The notes below the pieces were generated by a model. The model made no database searches and was not told the origin of the DNA. It was given only the letters and a program-made list of their open reading frames with translations. A stretch of 64,000 nt of DNA from the NCBI RefSeq assembly GCF_000620705.1, contig NZ_KK211166.1, positions 669,117 to 733,116 on the forward strand, given 5' to 3'. Made by a program: the position numbers and the translations under genes. Shown here piece after piece: positions 27,227 to 38,026 of the stretch; the first letter of the stretch is position 1, and every line of letters starts with the position of its first letter. Source of the DNA: Nocardioides sp. URHA0020. Lineage in GTDB: Bacteria; Actinomycetota; Actinomycetes; Propionibacteriales; Nocardioidaceae.

Positions 27227-28067
27227 GGGCGGCCTCCTCCTGGTCGATCCGCTCGAGCACCCGGAGGGCGTCCTTGGCGGCGCGTACGTCGTGCACCCGC
27301 AGGCCCCACACACCCTGCTGCGCGAGCAGCACGGTGAGCGCGGTGTTGGCGTGCTCGCGATCCCCGACCGGACGCGGTGTCCCGCCGGAGGCGAGGAGCG
27401 TACCGAGGAACGACTTGCGGCTCGCACCCACCAGGAGCGGGTGCCCGAGGTCCTGCAGCGGGGCGAGGTCGCGGACCAGCTGCCAGTTGTGCTCCGGGCG
27501 CTTGGCGAAGCCGAGGCCGGGGTCGAGCACGATCCGGTCCGGAGCGATGCCGGCCGCGAGCATCGCGTCGACCCGGGCCGCCAGCTCGTCGCGGACCGCC
27601 GCGACCACGCCGCCCGGCCCGTCGTACACCGCGAAGTCACGCATGTGGTCGGCGTGCGCACGCCAGTGCATGGCGACGTACGTCGCCCCGGCGGCCGCGA
27701 CCGTCGCGAGCATCTGCGGGTCGGCGAGCCCGCCGGAGACGTCGTTGACGATCGTGGCCCCGGCCGCGAGCGCCGCGGCGGCGACCTCGGCGCGCATCGT
27801 GTCGACCGAGACGGTGGCGCCCTCGGCCGCCAGCGCCGTGATGACGGGGACCACCCGGTCGAGCTCCTCGGTCACCACGGGCCGGGTGGCGCCCGGACGG
27901 GTCGACTCACCGCCGATGTCGATGATGTCGGCGCCCTCGGCGAGCAGGTCGCGCCCGTGCGCGATGGCGGTGTCCGGGCTGAACCAGCGGCCACCGTCGG
28001 AGAAGGAGTCGGGGGTGACGTTGACGACGCCCATCAGCACCGGGGTCGACACGCTGCCCGTCGTCAT
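27219..28067 (-). CDS. folP: Dihydropteroate synthase
   Basis: 282 residues from ATG 28067; the frame stays open far upstream into repeat DNA, but family sequence begins here. DHPS condenses hydroxymethyl-dihydropterin pyrophosphate with p-aminobenzoate and is the sulfonamide target. Motifs: MGVVNVTPDSFSDGGRWF, DIIDIGGESTRPGATR, IVNDVSGGLAD, VLDPGLGFAKRPEHN, LVGASRKSFLGTLL and LRVHDVRAAKDALRV. It is separated from folE by 425 bases of repeats in an otherwise overlapping operon. Confidence 0.95.
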   Translation of the reverse strand: MTTGSVSTPVLMGVVNVTPDSFSDGGRWFSPDTAIAHGRDLLAEGADIIDIGGESTRPGATRPVVTEELDRVVPVITALAAEGATVSVDTMRAEVAAAALAAGATIVNDVSGGLADPQMLATVAAAGATYVAMHWRAHADHMRDFAVYDGPGGVVAAVRDELAARVDAMLAAGIAPDRIVLDPGLGFAKRPEHNWQLVRDLAPLQDLGHPLLVGASRKSFLGTLLASGGTPRPVGDREHANTALTVLLAQQGVWGLRVHDVRAAKDALRVLERIDQEEAAHD

Positions 28068-28145
28068 GCCCCCGAGGCTAGTGGTCCGGGCCGAGGACCG
28101 GTCCGGCCGCCCCTGGGCGCGGGCCGCGCCGGCCACCTCGACGGC

Positions 28146-28219
28146 GGGTCGGTGGAGCGGGGTCGGTGGAGCGGGTCGGTGGAGCCGGGTTGGTGAAGCC
28201 GGGTTGGTGAAGCCGGGTC
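28146..28219. repeat. Short tandem repeats upstream of folP
   Basis: About five imperfect units of 13-15 bases: three of the form GGGTCGGTGGAGC and two of GGGTTGGTGAAGCC in a row. They lie in the leader of folP within the folE-folP gap. No coding sense was seen. Confidence 0.75.
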
Positions 28220-28234
28220 GACGGGCCCCGGCCG

Positions 28235-28520
28235 CGTCGTACGCCCCACTGGTCGGGCACTCCCGGCACTTCTCGGGCGTTGCAACGGCTGAGAAGTGCG
28301 GGGATCCCCGGTGCACCGGTGATTCCCGGGACGGACGGGACAGCGGCGACCACCGCCAGCCGCCGGTGATCAGGCCGCGTCGTACGCCCCACTGGTCAGG
28401 CACTCCCTGCACTTCTCGGGCGTTGCAACGGCTGAGAAGTGCGGGGATCCCCGGTGCACCGGTGATTCCCGGGACGGACGGGACAGCCGCGACTACCGCC
28501 GGCCGCTGTTGATCAGCGCG
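28235..28520. repeat. 143-bp tandem duplication carrying palindromic elements A and B
   Basis: Two head-to-tail units, 28235-28377 and 28378-28520, start with CGTCGTACGCCCCACTGGTC. Each holds the three-part element: a 20-nt half-site (28247-28266; 28390-28409), palindrome P1 with arms CACTTCTC and GAGAAGTG around CGTTGCAACG (28267-28298; 28410-28441), and palindrome P2 with CCGGTGCACCGG at its centre. The second unit runs into the last codons of folE; the first carries a decayed copy of that coding end. Confidence 0.85.
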
Positions 28521-29112
28521 AAGGCCTCGGCGCGGGTGGTGGCGCTGGAGAGCATCGCGCCGCGCACGGCCGAGGTGATCGTGCGGGCACCGGCCTTCTT
28601 GACCCCGCGCATCGTCATGCACAGGTGCTCGGCCTCGATCACGACGATCACGCCGCGGGCGTCGAGGATGCGCATCAGGGCGTCGGCGACCTGGGTCGTC
28701 AGCCGCTCCTGGACCTGCGGTCGCTTCGCGTAGACGTCGACGAGCCGCGCGAGCTTGGAGATGCCGGTGATCTTGCCGGACTCGGCCGGGATGTAGCCGA
28801 CGTGAGCGACGCCGGTGAACGGCACCAGGTGGTGCTCGCACATCGACCACAGCTCGATGTCACGCACCAGCACCATCTCGCTGTGCCCGATGTCGAACGT
28901 CGTGGTGAGGACGTCCTCGGGGACCATCCGGATGCCGGCCGTGACCTCGGCGTACGCCCGCGCGACGCGCGCCGGCGTCTCGAGCAGGCCCTCGCGGTCG
29001 GGGTCCTCGCCGATGGCGAACAGCAGCTCGCGTACGGCGGCCTCGGCCCGCGCCTGGTCGAAGGCGGGGATGTCCTCGGGTGCCCGGTCGTCCGGACGGA
29101 TCGAGTCGGCCA

Positions 29113-29113
<1 letters not shown>
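28493..29113 (-). CDS. folE: GTP cyclohydrolase I
   Basis: 206 residues from ATG 29113, which shares bases with the ftsH stop (TGATG). FolE opens GTP to dihydroneopterin triphosphate, the first folate step. The zinc and active-site motifs are [19 protein letters not shown] (Cys and His ligands), [19 protein letters not shown] and [16 protein letters not shown]. Length is typical for the type I enzyme. Its 3' end forms one edge of the tandem duplication that separates it from folP. Confidence 0.96.
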
Positions 29114-31185
<2,072 letters not shown>

Positions 31186-31315
31186 AGACTTCTCTCGGAC
31201 GAGCTCATATGAACAGCCGACGGTACAGGCACGTCCCTCGACCCTCCCAGTGTCTCAGGCTGCACCAGCGCCGTGTCCCGCGCCCGCGCCTGCGCGGTCC
31301 CGACCCGTGGGCCGG

Positions 31316-31867
31316 TCACGAGTAGACGTGCGGGGCCAGGGTGCCGATGTCGCGCAGGTTGCGGTAGCGCTCGCGGTAGTCGAGGCCGTAGCCGACCACG
31401 AACTCGTTGGGGATGTCCCAGCCGACGTACTTGACGTCGACCTGCATCGTCAGGGCCTCGGGCTTGCGCAGCAGCGTGCAGATCTCCACGCTGGCGGGGT
31501 CGCGCGAGGCGAGGTTGGCGGTCAGCCACGACAGCGTCAGGCCGGTGTCGATGATCTCGTCGACGATGACCACGTGGCGCCCGGAGATGTCGGTGTCGAG
31601 GTCCTTGAGGATGCGGACGACGCCGCTGGACTTCGTCCCCGAGCCGTACGACGAGACCGCCATCCAGTCCATCTCGAGGTGACGGGTGAAGCTGCGGGCG
31701 AGGTCGGCCATCACCATCACCGCGCCGCGGAGGATGCCGACGATCAGCAGCTCCTTGCCGGCGTAGTCGGCCTCGATCTCGGCGGCGAGCTCGCGCAGCC
31801 GCCCCTGGATCTGCTCCTCGGTGAAGAGAACGTTGACCAAGTCGTCCGGCACGTCGGATGCGTCCAT
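31316..31867 (-). CDS. hpt: Hypoxanthine phosphoribosyltransferase
   Basis: 183 residues. It salvages hypoxanthine and guanine with PRPP. The PRPP-binding loop is VVIVDEIIDTGLTLSWL at about 106-122, preceded by the flexible loop MAVSSYGSGTKSSGVVRIL; VGYGLDYRERYRNLRDIGTL is the usual C-terminal signature. Mycobacterial-type gene order (ftsH, hpt, tilS) is kept. The 130 bases between ftsH and this gene show nothing I could identify. Confidence 0.96.
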   Translation of the reverse strand: MDASDVPDDLVNVLFTEEQIQGRLRELAAEIEADYAGKELLIVGILRGAVMVMADLARSFTRHLEMDWMAVSSYGSGTKSSGVVRILKDLDTDISGRHVVIVDEIIDTGLTLSWLTANLASRDPASVEICTLLRKPEALTMQVDVKYVGWDIPNEFVVGYGLDYRERYRNLRDIGTLAPHVYS

Positions 31868-31915
31868 GGACGAGAGCCTAGGAGATCGACCGCGCCGCGT
31901 CTGCGCCCGGGCGGA

Positions 31916-32716
31916 TCACCGACCGTTGCGCGTGACCTTGAACGTGACCACGACGGGCTTGCTGGACGCGGCCACGGCGCTGTTGCCGGCGAAGGTCACC
32001 GCGACCTCGTGGCGGCCGAGCGCCTGGCGGGGCAGGGTCACCGTCAACCGGCCCTGGTGGCTGGCCTTGAGGGTCGCGAGGCGGACCCGCTGGCGGTCGA
32101 CCCGGACCCGGACGGACCCGGTGATCGCCCGTACGTCGGCGCTGCTGAGCCGCAGCTTGAGCCGCGGGGACTGGCCGGTCTTGACGCGGGCGTCGACGAC
32201 CTGGACGGTCAGCTTCGCGGGGACTCGGTTGACCAGCGTGATCGCCGTCGGACCGAGCCGGACGATCGAGCCCTTGCCGACCTTGACCGGCTTCGTCCAC
32301 AGCGTGCGGTAGCGCTCCTTCTTCGGGGTGCCGGAGGGGCTGGTGATCTTCACCTTGTAGGTGCCGGGAGCCAGGTCGTAGAGGCGGAACCAGCCGTGCT
32401 CCGGCCCACCCTGGGGGTGCTCGTAGGTCTGCCAGTTGGCGACCGGGTCGGCGTCCGGGTCCTCGCGCAGGTCGCGGACGTCGTACGCCTCCACGTCGAC
32501 GCCGTCGAGCAGCCGGCCGGCGCGGTCGACGACCGTGCCCTGGATCCAGCCCGTGCCGGGCTCCGGCTTGGTGGGGACCAGGCGGAGGCTCGAGGTCGGC
32601 TCGGCGTCCGCGGAGGCGGCAGGCGAGGTGTGCGCGGCCGCGCCCGGTACGCCGTGGGCGACGATGCCCACGGCGAGGAGCAGGACGAGGCTGGCGACGA
32701 CGCGACGGTGTGGCAT
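31916..32716 (-). CDS. Secreted protein with carboxypeptidase-regulatory-like and Ig-like domains
   Basis: 266 residues from ATG 32716, which gives a proper signal peptide: MPHRRVVASLVLLLAVGIVA followed by HGVPGAAAH. The segment WIQGTVVDRAGRLLDGVDVE...GWFRLYDLAPGTYKVKIT is a carboxypeptidase-regulatory-like beta-sandwich. The C-terminal ~110 residues (TAITLVNRVPAKLTVQVVDA through VTFAGNSAVAASSKPVVVTF) look like an Ig-like repeat. Likely an exported structural or adhesive protein. It lies between hpt and tilS, a position not occupied by such a gene in M. tuberculosis as I recall, so it is probably a lineage-specific addition. Confidence 0.7.
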   Translation of the reverse strand: MPHRRVVASLVLLLAVGIVAHGVPGAAAHTSPAASADAEPTSSLRLVPTKPEPGTGWIQGTVVDRAGRLLDGVDVEAYDVRDLREDPDADPVANWQTYEHPQGGPEHGWFRLYDLAPGTYKVKITSPSGTPKKERYRTLWTKPVKVGKGSIVRLGPTAITLVNRVPAKLTVQVVDARVKTGQSPRLKLRLSSADVRAITGSVRVRVDRQRVRLATLKASHQGRLTVTLPRQALGRHEVAVTFAGNSAVAASSKPVVVTFKVTRNGR

Positions 32717-32760
32717 GACCGGACTATCGGCAGCCGGCCGCCGTAGCGGAGGGAAACCGG

Positions 32761-33738
32761 CTAGCCGACGCGGGCGACCAGCAGCCGGCCGTCGACCCGG
32801 GAGCACCGCACCGGACCCGGCAGGTCGACCCAGCGCTGCCCGTGCCAGTCGGTGAGCAGCGCGTCCATGGCGAGGACGTGCTCGTGGAAGAGCTCGGACG
32901 CGGGGGCGCCGGCAGCGAGAGCGGCCAGCCGGAGCACCCGTCTGCGGATGGCGTCCGGTCGCTCCAGGAGCGCGGCGACCGGCAGGGTGCCGTCATCGGC
33001 GCGCAGGTCGCCGTACGCCGTGCCCGCGAGGTCGTCGAGCAGGTCCATGTCGCTGCGCAGCTGGTCGGCCGTGCGCGCCAGGGTGGCCGCAACGCCGGGA
33101 CCGAGCTGCTCCTCGAGCATCGGCAGCACCTTGGCCCGCACCCGCACCCGGGTGTACGCCGGGTCCGCGTTGTGGGGGTCGTCCCAGGTCTCGTGCCCCT
33201 CGACTAGGCAGGCGGTGACGGTGTCGGAGCGCGCCACGTCGAGCAGCGGCCGGACGAACCGGTCGTACGCCCGGCGCATCCCCGCCAGCGAGCGCCCTCC
33301 CGAGCCCCGGGCCAGCCCGAGCAGGACGGTCTCGGCCTGGTCGTCGCGGGTGTGGCCGAGCAGCACGGCGGCGGCATCGAAGCGCTCGCCGACCTCCTCG
33401 AGCACGGCGTACCTCGCCTGCCGGGCGGCCGCCTCCGGTCCCAGCCCGGCGCCCTCCACGTGCACGCGGGCGCTCAGCGTCTCGTCGGCCCCCATCGCCG
33501 CCATCCGGGCGACCAGGGCCGCGGCGTGGTCGGCCGACCCGTCCTGCAGCCCGTGGTCGATGGTGGCACCGACCACGTGCCACCCGGCCCGTCGGGACTC
33601 GAAGACGGTGGCCGCGAGCAGCGCGGTCGAGTCGGGGCCGCCGGAGCAGGCGACGACGACGGTGCGGCCGGGCTCGACGTGCGCCAGCGCCCGGCGTACG
33701 CCGAGCCGGACCGCGGCGACGGCCGGGTGGAGACTCAC
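32761..33738 (-). CDS. tilS: tRNA(Ile)-lysidine synthetase
   Basis: 325 residues from GTG 33738, seven bases after the metalloprotease stop. TilS adds lysine to the CAU-anticodon cytidine of a minor tRNA(Ile). The N-type ATP pyrophosphatase motif is VVVACSGGPDSTALLAATVF around residues 22-41; HGLQDGS, LLGHTRDDQAETVLLGLARG and DDPHNADPAYTRVRVRAKVL follow, the latter typical of TilS. The C-terminal part is short, as usual in actinobacteria. Confidence 0.94.
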   Translation of the reverse strand: MSLHPAVAAVRLGVRRALAHVEPGRTVVVACSGGPDSTALLAATVFESRRAGWHVVGATIDHGLQDGSADHAAALVARMAAMGADETLSARVHVEGAGLGPEAAARQARYAVLEEVGERFDAAAVLLGHTRDDQAETVLLGLARGSGGRSLAGMRRAYDRFVRPLLDVARSDTVTACLVEGHETWDDPHNADPAYTRVRVRAKVLPMLEEQLGPGVAATLARTADQLRSDMDLLDDLAGTAYGDLRADDGTLPVAALLERPDAIRRRVLRLAALAAGAPASELFHEHVLAMDALLTDWHGQRWVDLPGPVRCSRVDGRLLVARVG

Positions 33739-33745
33739 GCCGGCC

Positions 33746-34783
33746 TCAGAGGACCCGGGAGATCCAGGCGCTCGGGTCGGCGATCTCGGCCTTGCTCGGC
33801 AGGTTGTCGGGGCGCTCCCACACGGCGTTGAACTCGGCCATGCCGGCCTTGTCCACCACGGCGCGCACGAAGATCGCGCCGTCGCGGTACTGCGCCATCT
33901 TGGCGTCGAGCCCGAGCACCCGGCGCAGGGTCCGATCGAGGACGCCCACCCCCTTGCGGCGCTGGGTGAAGCGCTTGCGGATGTCGTCGACGGTCGGGAT
34001 GACGCTCGGCCCGACACCGTCCATGACGACGTCGGCGTGGCCCTCGAGCAGCGACATGACGCCGGTGATGCGGTCGACGATCTCCTTCTGCTCCGGCGTG
34101 CTGACCGCGTCGAGGAGGTTGCCGCCCTCGGGGCCGCCGCGCAGGGCCTTGGTGAGCCGGCCCAGGCCGTCGTCGAGGAGGCGGGTGGGCTCGATGCTGT
34201 CGGCGATGCCGTGCATCTCGCCGAGCAGGTGCTCGGTCAGCCACGGCGTCGCCGTGAACTGCACCCGGTGGGTCTCCTCGTGCAGGCATACCCACAGCCG
34301 GAAGTCCTGGGGGTCGACCTCGAGCTCGCGCTCGACGTGGACGATGTTGGGCGCGACCAGCAGCAGCCGCCCCGAGGGGGCGAAGAACGGGTCGAACTGG
34401 CCGAGGACCTTGCCCGCCAGGAAGCCGAGCAGGCCACCGACCTCGGCGCCGGCGACGCGGGAGCCGACGGCGTGGGTGAGCCGCGAGGGCTCCTTGCCGC
34501 CGGAGAGCTTGTCGACGATCGGGGCGAGGACGGTCGCGAACCCGTCGGCGTTGGCCTGCACCCAGCCGGCCCGGTCGACGACCACGATCGGCGCCGTGTC
34601 GGACGCCGCCTCGAGCCCGGTGAAGTCCCGGACGAGGCCGGTGGAGCGGTTGGCGTCGGCCCGGAGCTCGGTCACCACGGCCGCGGCTTCCTCCCAGGTC
34701 ACGGCCGGCCCGTCACCGGCCAGTCGGGAGCCGATCGAGACCGCGAGGTCCCAGTCGACCATGCCGGCGCGGGAGTTCGTCAT
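33746..34783 (-). CDS. Zinc-dependent metalloprotease (zinicin-like, DUF2342 family)
   Basis: 345 residues from ATG 34783. The HExxH zinc motif is in RLWVCLHEETHRVQFTATPW at about residue 155, and GEMHGIADSIEP and SLLEGHADVVMDGVG follow, where the third ligand is expected. This matches the actinobacterial family represented by Rv3626c, which sits next to tilS and dacB there as well. The family is annotated as hydrolase or F420-associated, but its substrate is not known. It lacks a signal peptide, so it acts in the cytoplasm. Confidence 0.85.
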   Translation of the reverse strand: MTNSRAGMVDWDLAVSIGSRLAGDGPAVTWEEAAAVVTELRADANRSTGLVRDFTGLEAASDTAPIVVVDRAGWVQANADGFATVLAPIVDKLSGGKEPSRLTHAVGSRVAGAEVGGLLGFLAGKVLGQFDPFFAPSGRLLLVAPNIVHVERELEVDPQDFRLWVCLHEETHRVQFTATPWLTEHLLGEMHGIADSIEPTRLLDDGLGRLTKALRGGPEGGNLLDAVSTPEQKEIVDRITGVMSLLEGHADVVMDGVGPSVIPTVDDIRKRFTQRRKGVGVLDRTLRRVLGLDAKMAQYRDGAIFVRAVVDKAGMAEFNAVWERPDNLPSKAEIADPSAWISRVL

Positions 34784-34812
34784 GCGCCGACGGTACCCGT
34801 GCCCGCCAACGC

Positions 34813-36231
34813 TCAAGCCGCGCACCGGCAGGCGGCGAGGGCGGACGCGACGGCGTCCAGCGCCGCTCGCGCATCGAGGGTGTCGGCCAGCGCGATGTGG
34901 TCGGCCATGACCGCGAAGACCATCGGGGTGCCGGTCCGGTCGGTCACGGTGCCGGCCAGGCCGCTGACGCCGGTCAGGGTGCCGGTCTTGGCGCGCACGC
35001 TGCCCCGACCCGCCCGGTCGACCGTCTCGGTGAAGCGCTCCGACAGCGACCCGTTGAAGCCGGCGACCGGCAGCCCGGTCAGCACCGGGCGCAGGTCGGG
35101 GTGCTCCTCGGAGCCGACCACGTGGAGCAGCGCGGTCAGCAGCGTGGGGTCGAGCCGGTTGTCGCGGGAGAGCCCGCTGCCGTCGTACGTCGTCGCGCCG
35201 CTGGTCGGCACCCCGAGGCCGGTGACGACCTTGAGGACCGCCCCGGCGCCGCCGGCGAACGTGGCGGGCACCCCCGTCGTGACCGCCACCTGCCGGGCGA
35301 GCACCTCGGCCGCCTCGTTGTCGCTGACCAGCAGCGTGTGCTCGACCAGCTGCGACAGGGGCGGGCTGGTCACGCGGGCGACCTCGGTGGCGGCCGGATC
35401 GGCGGGGCGGGGCGTCGGTGCCCCGACGACCCTCACGCCGGCCCGGGTGAGCGCGTCGGCGAAGGCGTTCGCGGCCGCAAGAGCGGGGTCCGCGACGCGC
35501 TCGTCGCGGTCGCCGTCGACCGGGCGGCCCTCGTCGACCCACAAGGACTGGATGGGGGCGACCACCGCGTCGGGGATGTAGGACTCGGGCCAGTGCGGGC
35601 TGACGTCGGGACCGGTGAAGAGGGTGGCGTCGTACCCGAGACGGACCCGGGAGGTGCCGCCGGCCAGCAGCTCGGTGGCGGTCGCCCGGGCGAGCGTGAC
35701 GACGTCGGCCGGCCGCGGGTAGGCGTCGCGGGCGGGTCGGGTCGCGGAGAGCAGGGGGTCGCCGCCGCCGACGAGGACGATCCGGCGCGGCCCGGTCGTG
35801 ACGACCGTGGTGGCGAACGTGTGGTCCGGGCCCATCGTCTCGAGCGCGGCCGTGCTGGTGAGCAGCTTGAGCGTGGAGGCCGGGACGACCTCGCCGCCGC
35901 CCCGGGTGAAGACCGGCGTGCCGTCCAGCCCGGCCACCGCGGCGAGCACGTGCGGGCCGAGGTCCGGGTCGGCGAGCAGCGGGGCGAGCGCGCGCCGTAC
36001 CTTCACGGGGTCGGCGGTCCCGGCTGCCGCGGCGGCGACCGGTGCGGGCGCGGTCAGCGGCGGGAGCTCGAGGCCCGCCGGCGGCGCGACCTGCTCGGGG
36101 TCCGTGTCGGGGTCGGGCTGGTCGCGGTCGAGCCAGTACGTCGTGCCGGCGCCGGCGAGCAGCGCCAGGACGAGCACCACCGGGAGCCAGAACGCCAGGC
36201 GCGAGCCGTGGCGTGCGTCACGTCGACCCAC
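34813..36231 (-). CDS. dacB: D-alanyl-D-alanine carboxypeptidase/endopeptidase (PBP4 type)
   Basis: 472 residues from GTG 36231, chosen for GGAAGGAG six bases upstream. A single N-terminal membrane segment (LAFWLPVVLVLALLAGAG) exports the enzyme. Penicillin-binding motifs are present: SxxK in VVPASTLKLLTSTAALE, SxN as SDN in LLVSDNEAAEVLARQ, and KTG in RAKTGTLTGVSGLAGTV. PBP4-type enzymes trim or cut peptidoglycan cross-links. It diverges from ppa across 124 bases, the same arrangement as in mycobacteria. Confidence 0.93.
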   Translation of the reverse strand: MGRRDARHGSRLAFWLPVVLVLALLAGAGTTYWLDRDQPDPDTDPEQVAPPAGLELPPLTAPAPVAAAAAGTADPVKVRRALAPLLADPDLGPHVLAAVAGLDGTPVFTRGGGEVVPASTLKLLTSTAALETMGPDHTFATTVVTTGPRRIVLVGGGDPLLSATRPARDAYPRPADVVTLARATATELLAGGTSRVRLGYDATLFTGPDVSPHWPESYIPDAVVAPIQSLWVDEGRPVDGDRDERVADPALAAANAFADALTRAGVRVVGAPTPRPADPAATEVARVTSPPLSQLVEHTLLVSDNEAAEVLARQVAVTTGVPATFAGGAGAVLKVVTGLGVPTSGATTYDGSGLSRDNRLDPTLLTALLHVVGSEEHPDLRPVLTGLPVAGFNGSLSERFTETVDRAGRGSVRAKTGTLTGVSGLAGTVTDRTGTPMVFAVMADHIALADTLDARAALDAVASALAACRCAA

Positions 36232-36355
36232 GTCCTGCTCCTTCCCGACTCCACGTTTGGCGTCATTGTGCGCGAGACTGGTCGAGGCCCGCCGCGCGGG
36301 CCACCCCGACACTTTGATGGTGGCCTGACGATGGCCTGAGATCGCGGAGGATGAC

Positions 36356-36856
36356 GTGCTCGAGTTCGACGTGCTGGTGGAGATCCCCAAGGGTGAGCGC
36401 AACAAGTACGAGGTCGACCACGAGTCCGGCCGGCTCCGCTTGGACCGCACCCTCTTCACCTCGACCGCCTACCCGGCCGACTACGGCTTCATCGAGGACA
36501 CCCTCGGCCAGGACGGCGACCCGCTCGACGCGCTGGTGATCCTCCAGCAGCCGACCTTCCCCGGCTGCCTGATCCGCTGCCGCGCGATCGGCATGTTCCG
36601 GATGACCGACGAGGCCGGCGGCGACGACAAGGTCCTCTGCGTCCCCGCCCAGGACCCGCGCCTGGAGCACCTGCGCGACATCTCCCACGTCTCGAAGTTC
36701 GACCGCCTCGAGATCCAGCACTTCTTCGAGGTCTACAAGGACCTCGAGCCCGGCAAGTCCGTCGAGGGTGCGGAGTGGGTGGGTCGCACCGAGGCCGAGG
36801 CCGAGGTGCACGCCTCCTTCGAGCGGGCCAAGACCGAGGGCTACACCGCCCACTGA
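36356..36856 (+). CDS. ppa: Inorganic pyrophosphatase
   Basis: 166 residues, GTG start with GGAGG five bases upstream (an ATG five bases earlier is out of frame). Family I cytoplasmic enzyme that hydrolyses pyrophosphate. Metal- and substrate-binding residues are visible in [40 protein letters not shown] (DGDPxD) and [15 protein letters not shown]. Length is typical for actinobacteria. Confidence 0.97.
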   Translation: MLEFDVLVEIPKGERNKYEVDHESGRLRLDRTLFTSTAYPADYGFIEDTLGQDGDPLDALVILQQPTFPGCLIRCRAIGMFRMTDEAGGDDKVLCVPAQDPRLEHLRDISHVSKFDRLEIQHFFEVYKDLEPGKSVEGAEWVGRTEAEAEVHASFERAKTEGYTAH

Positions 36857-36867
36857 GCTCGTGGGCG
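36847..36867 (+). terminator. Hairpin at the ppa stop
   Basis: CGCCCAC (36847-36853) pairs with GTGGGCG (36861-36867) around a seven-base loop that contains the stop codon. A weak candidate terminator for ppa. Confidence 0.35.
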
Positions 36868-36901
36868 TCGCTGCTGTCGCTGCTGCTGCCCCTTGCGTCC
36901 C

Positions 36902-36986
36902 GGGAATCCCCGGTTCACCGGTGATTGCCGCACTTCTGGGCCGTTGCAACGCCTGAGAAGTGCGGGAAGCGCCCGAGAAGTGCGGG
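36902..36986 (-). repeat. Palindromic element copy C (inverted)
   Basis: Order on the plus strand is P2 (36902-36930, centred on CCGGTTCACCGG), P1 (36931-36962, CACTTCTG...CGTTGCAACG...GAGAAGTG) and the half-site (36963-36982). It is the reverse of copies A, B, D and E. Together with copy D it forms inverted repeats around the next gene. Confidence 0.85.
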
Positions 36987-36998
36987 AAGCCGGGCCGG

Positions 36999-37007
36999 TT
37001 GTCCACA
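36999..37007 (+). promoter_or_regulatory. DnaA-box-like TTGTCCACA
   Basis: A perfect match to the actinobacterial DnaA box lies 52 bases before the AbiEi-like gene. It is single, so it is not an origin; it could be chance or a regulatory site. Confidence 0.3.
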
Positions 37008-37058
37008 GGCGTCCGATCCCCGGGTGTCGGCCGTCGAGGTCAGGGCAGACGTGGTGGC

Positions 37059-38021
37059 ATGACGCTGCCACCGCCTCGCCCGCCCGACGATCCCCGCAAC
37101 ACGCCGGTACTCCTGCGCAGGACGCTGCTCGGCCAGGGACACGATGACCGGTCCATCGCACGCCTGATGGCCGATGGCGTGCTGGTCCGGGTCCGGCGCG
37201 GCGCCTACGCGAGCAAGCCGGCGTACGACGTCCTCGATGCGGCTGGTCGCCATGGCCTCCGGGCCAGGGCGGTCGTCCAGCAGGCGAGCACGCGGGTCGT
37301 GCTGTCGCACGTCTCCGGGCTTCCTGAGTACGACGCGCCGACCTGGGGACTCGACCTCTCCGACGTCCACGTGACCAGGCCCGACGGCCGGGCCGGCCGT
37401 CACGAGGCAGGCGTCCACCAGCACTGCGGCACGATCATCGACGGCGACGTCGTCGTGCGCAACGGCCTCGAGGTGATGAGCCCGACCCGGCTCGTGCTCG
37501 AGGTCACGACGGTCGGCACCCTAGAGTCGAGCCTCGTCGTCGCCAACCACTTCCTCCACTGCGGGGCGACGACCCGGCAGGCGTTGAGCACGCGAGCCGC
37601 ACTGATGGACAAGTGGCCGCACACGCTCCGCACCGGTCTCGTGCTGCGGCTGGCCGACGATCGCATCGAGTCCGTCGGTGAGACCCGGAGCTTCGTGCTG
37701 CTCTTCAACCACGGCCTTCCGCTTCCCGTGCCGCAGTACCCGATCCTCGACCGCGACGGCCGTGCGATCGCCCGGGTCGACTTCGCCTGGCCGGAGCTCG
37801 GCGTCTTCCTGGAGTTCGACGGCAAGGTGAAGTACGAGAAGCTGCTGCGCCCCGGTCAGCGGGCCTCCGACGTCGTACTGGCCGAGAAGGAGCGGGAGAG
37901 GCTGATCTGCCGGACGACGGGATGGCGCTGCATCCGCATCACCTGGGCCGATCTCGGACGCCCAGCGGCGACCGCCGCCATGATCCGCGACGAGCTCTTC
38001 CCGACCTTGGCCGTCGCCTGA
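37059..38021 (+). CDS. AbiEi-like winged-helix protein with PD-(D/E)xK nuclease-like C-terminus
   Basis: 320 residues from ATG 37059. The N-terminal part (about 20-110: LLRRTLLGQGHDDRSIARLM, VRRGAYASKPAYDVL, VLSHVSGLPEYDAPTWGLDL) resembles the AbiEi antitoxin domain of type IV toxin-antitoxin systems. The C-terminal ~100 residues look like a DUF559/Vsr-type nuclease fold: RVDFAWPELGVFLEFDGKVK (Asp ... Glu-x-Asp-Gly-Lys), followed by KERERLICRTTGWRCIRITW. No AbiEii-like toxin gene is adjacent, so a classical toxin pair is unlikely. The gene is bracketed by inverted copies of a palindromic element; its stop is six bases before copy D. Function unknown. Confidence 0.75.
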   Translation: MTLPPPRPPDDPRNTPVLLRRTLLGQGHDDRSIARLMADGVLVRVRRGAYASKPAYDVLDAAGRHGLRARAVVQQASTRVVLSHVSGLPEYDAPTWGLDLSDVHVTRPDGRAGRHEAGVHQHCGTIIDGDVVVRNGLEVMSPTRLVLEVTTVGTLESSLVVANHFLHCGATTRQALSTRAALMDKWPHTLRTGLVLRLADDRIESVGETRSFVLLFNHGLPLPVPQYPILDRDGRAIARVDFAWPELGVFLEFDGKVKYEKLLRPGQRASDVVLAEKERERLICRTTGWRCIRITWADLGRPAATAAMIRDELFPTLAVA

Positions 38022-38026
38022 CGGCT

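Noticed and set aside
37059..38021. Type IV AbiE toxin-antitoxin pair
   Set aside because: Only the AbiEi-like domain is present; no nucleotidyltransferase toxin gene is adjacent, and the C-terminus is nuclease-like.
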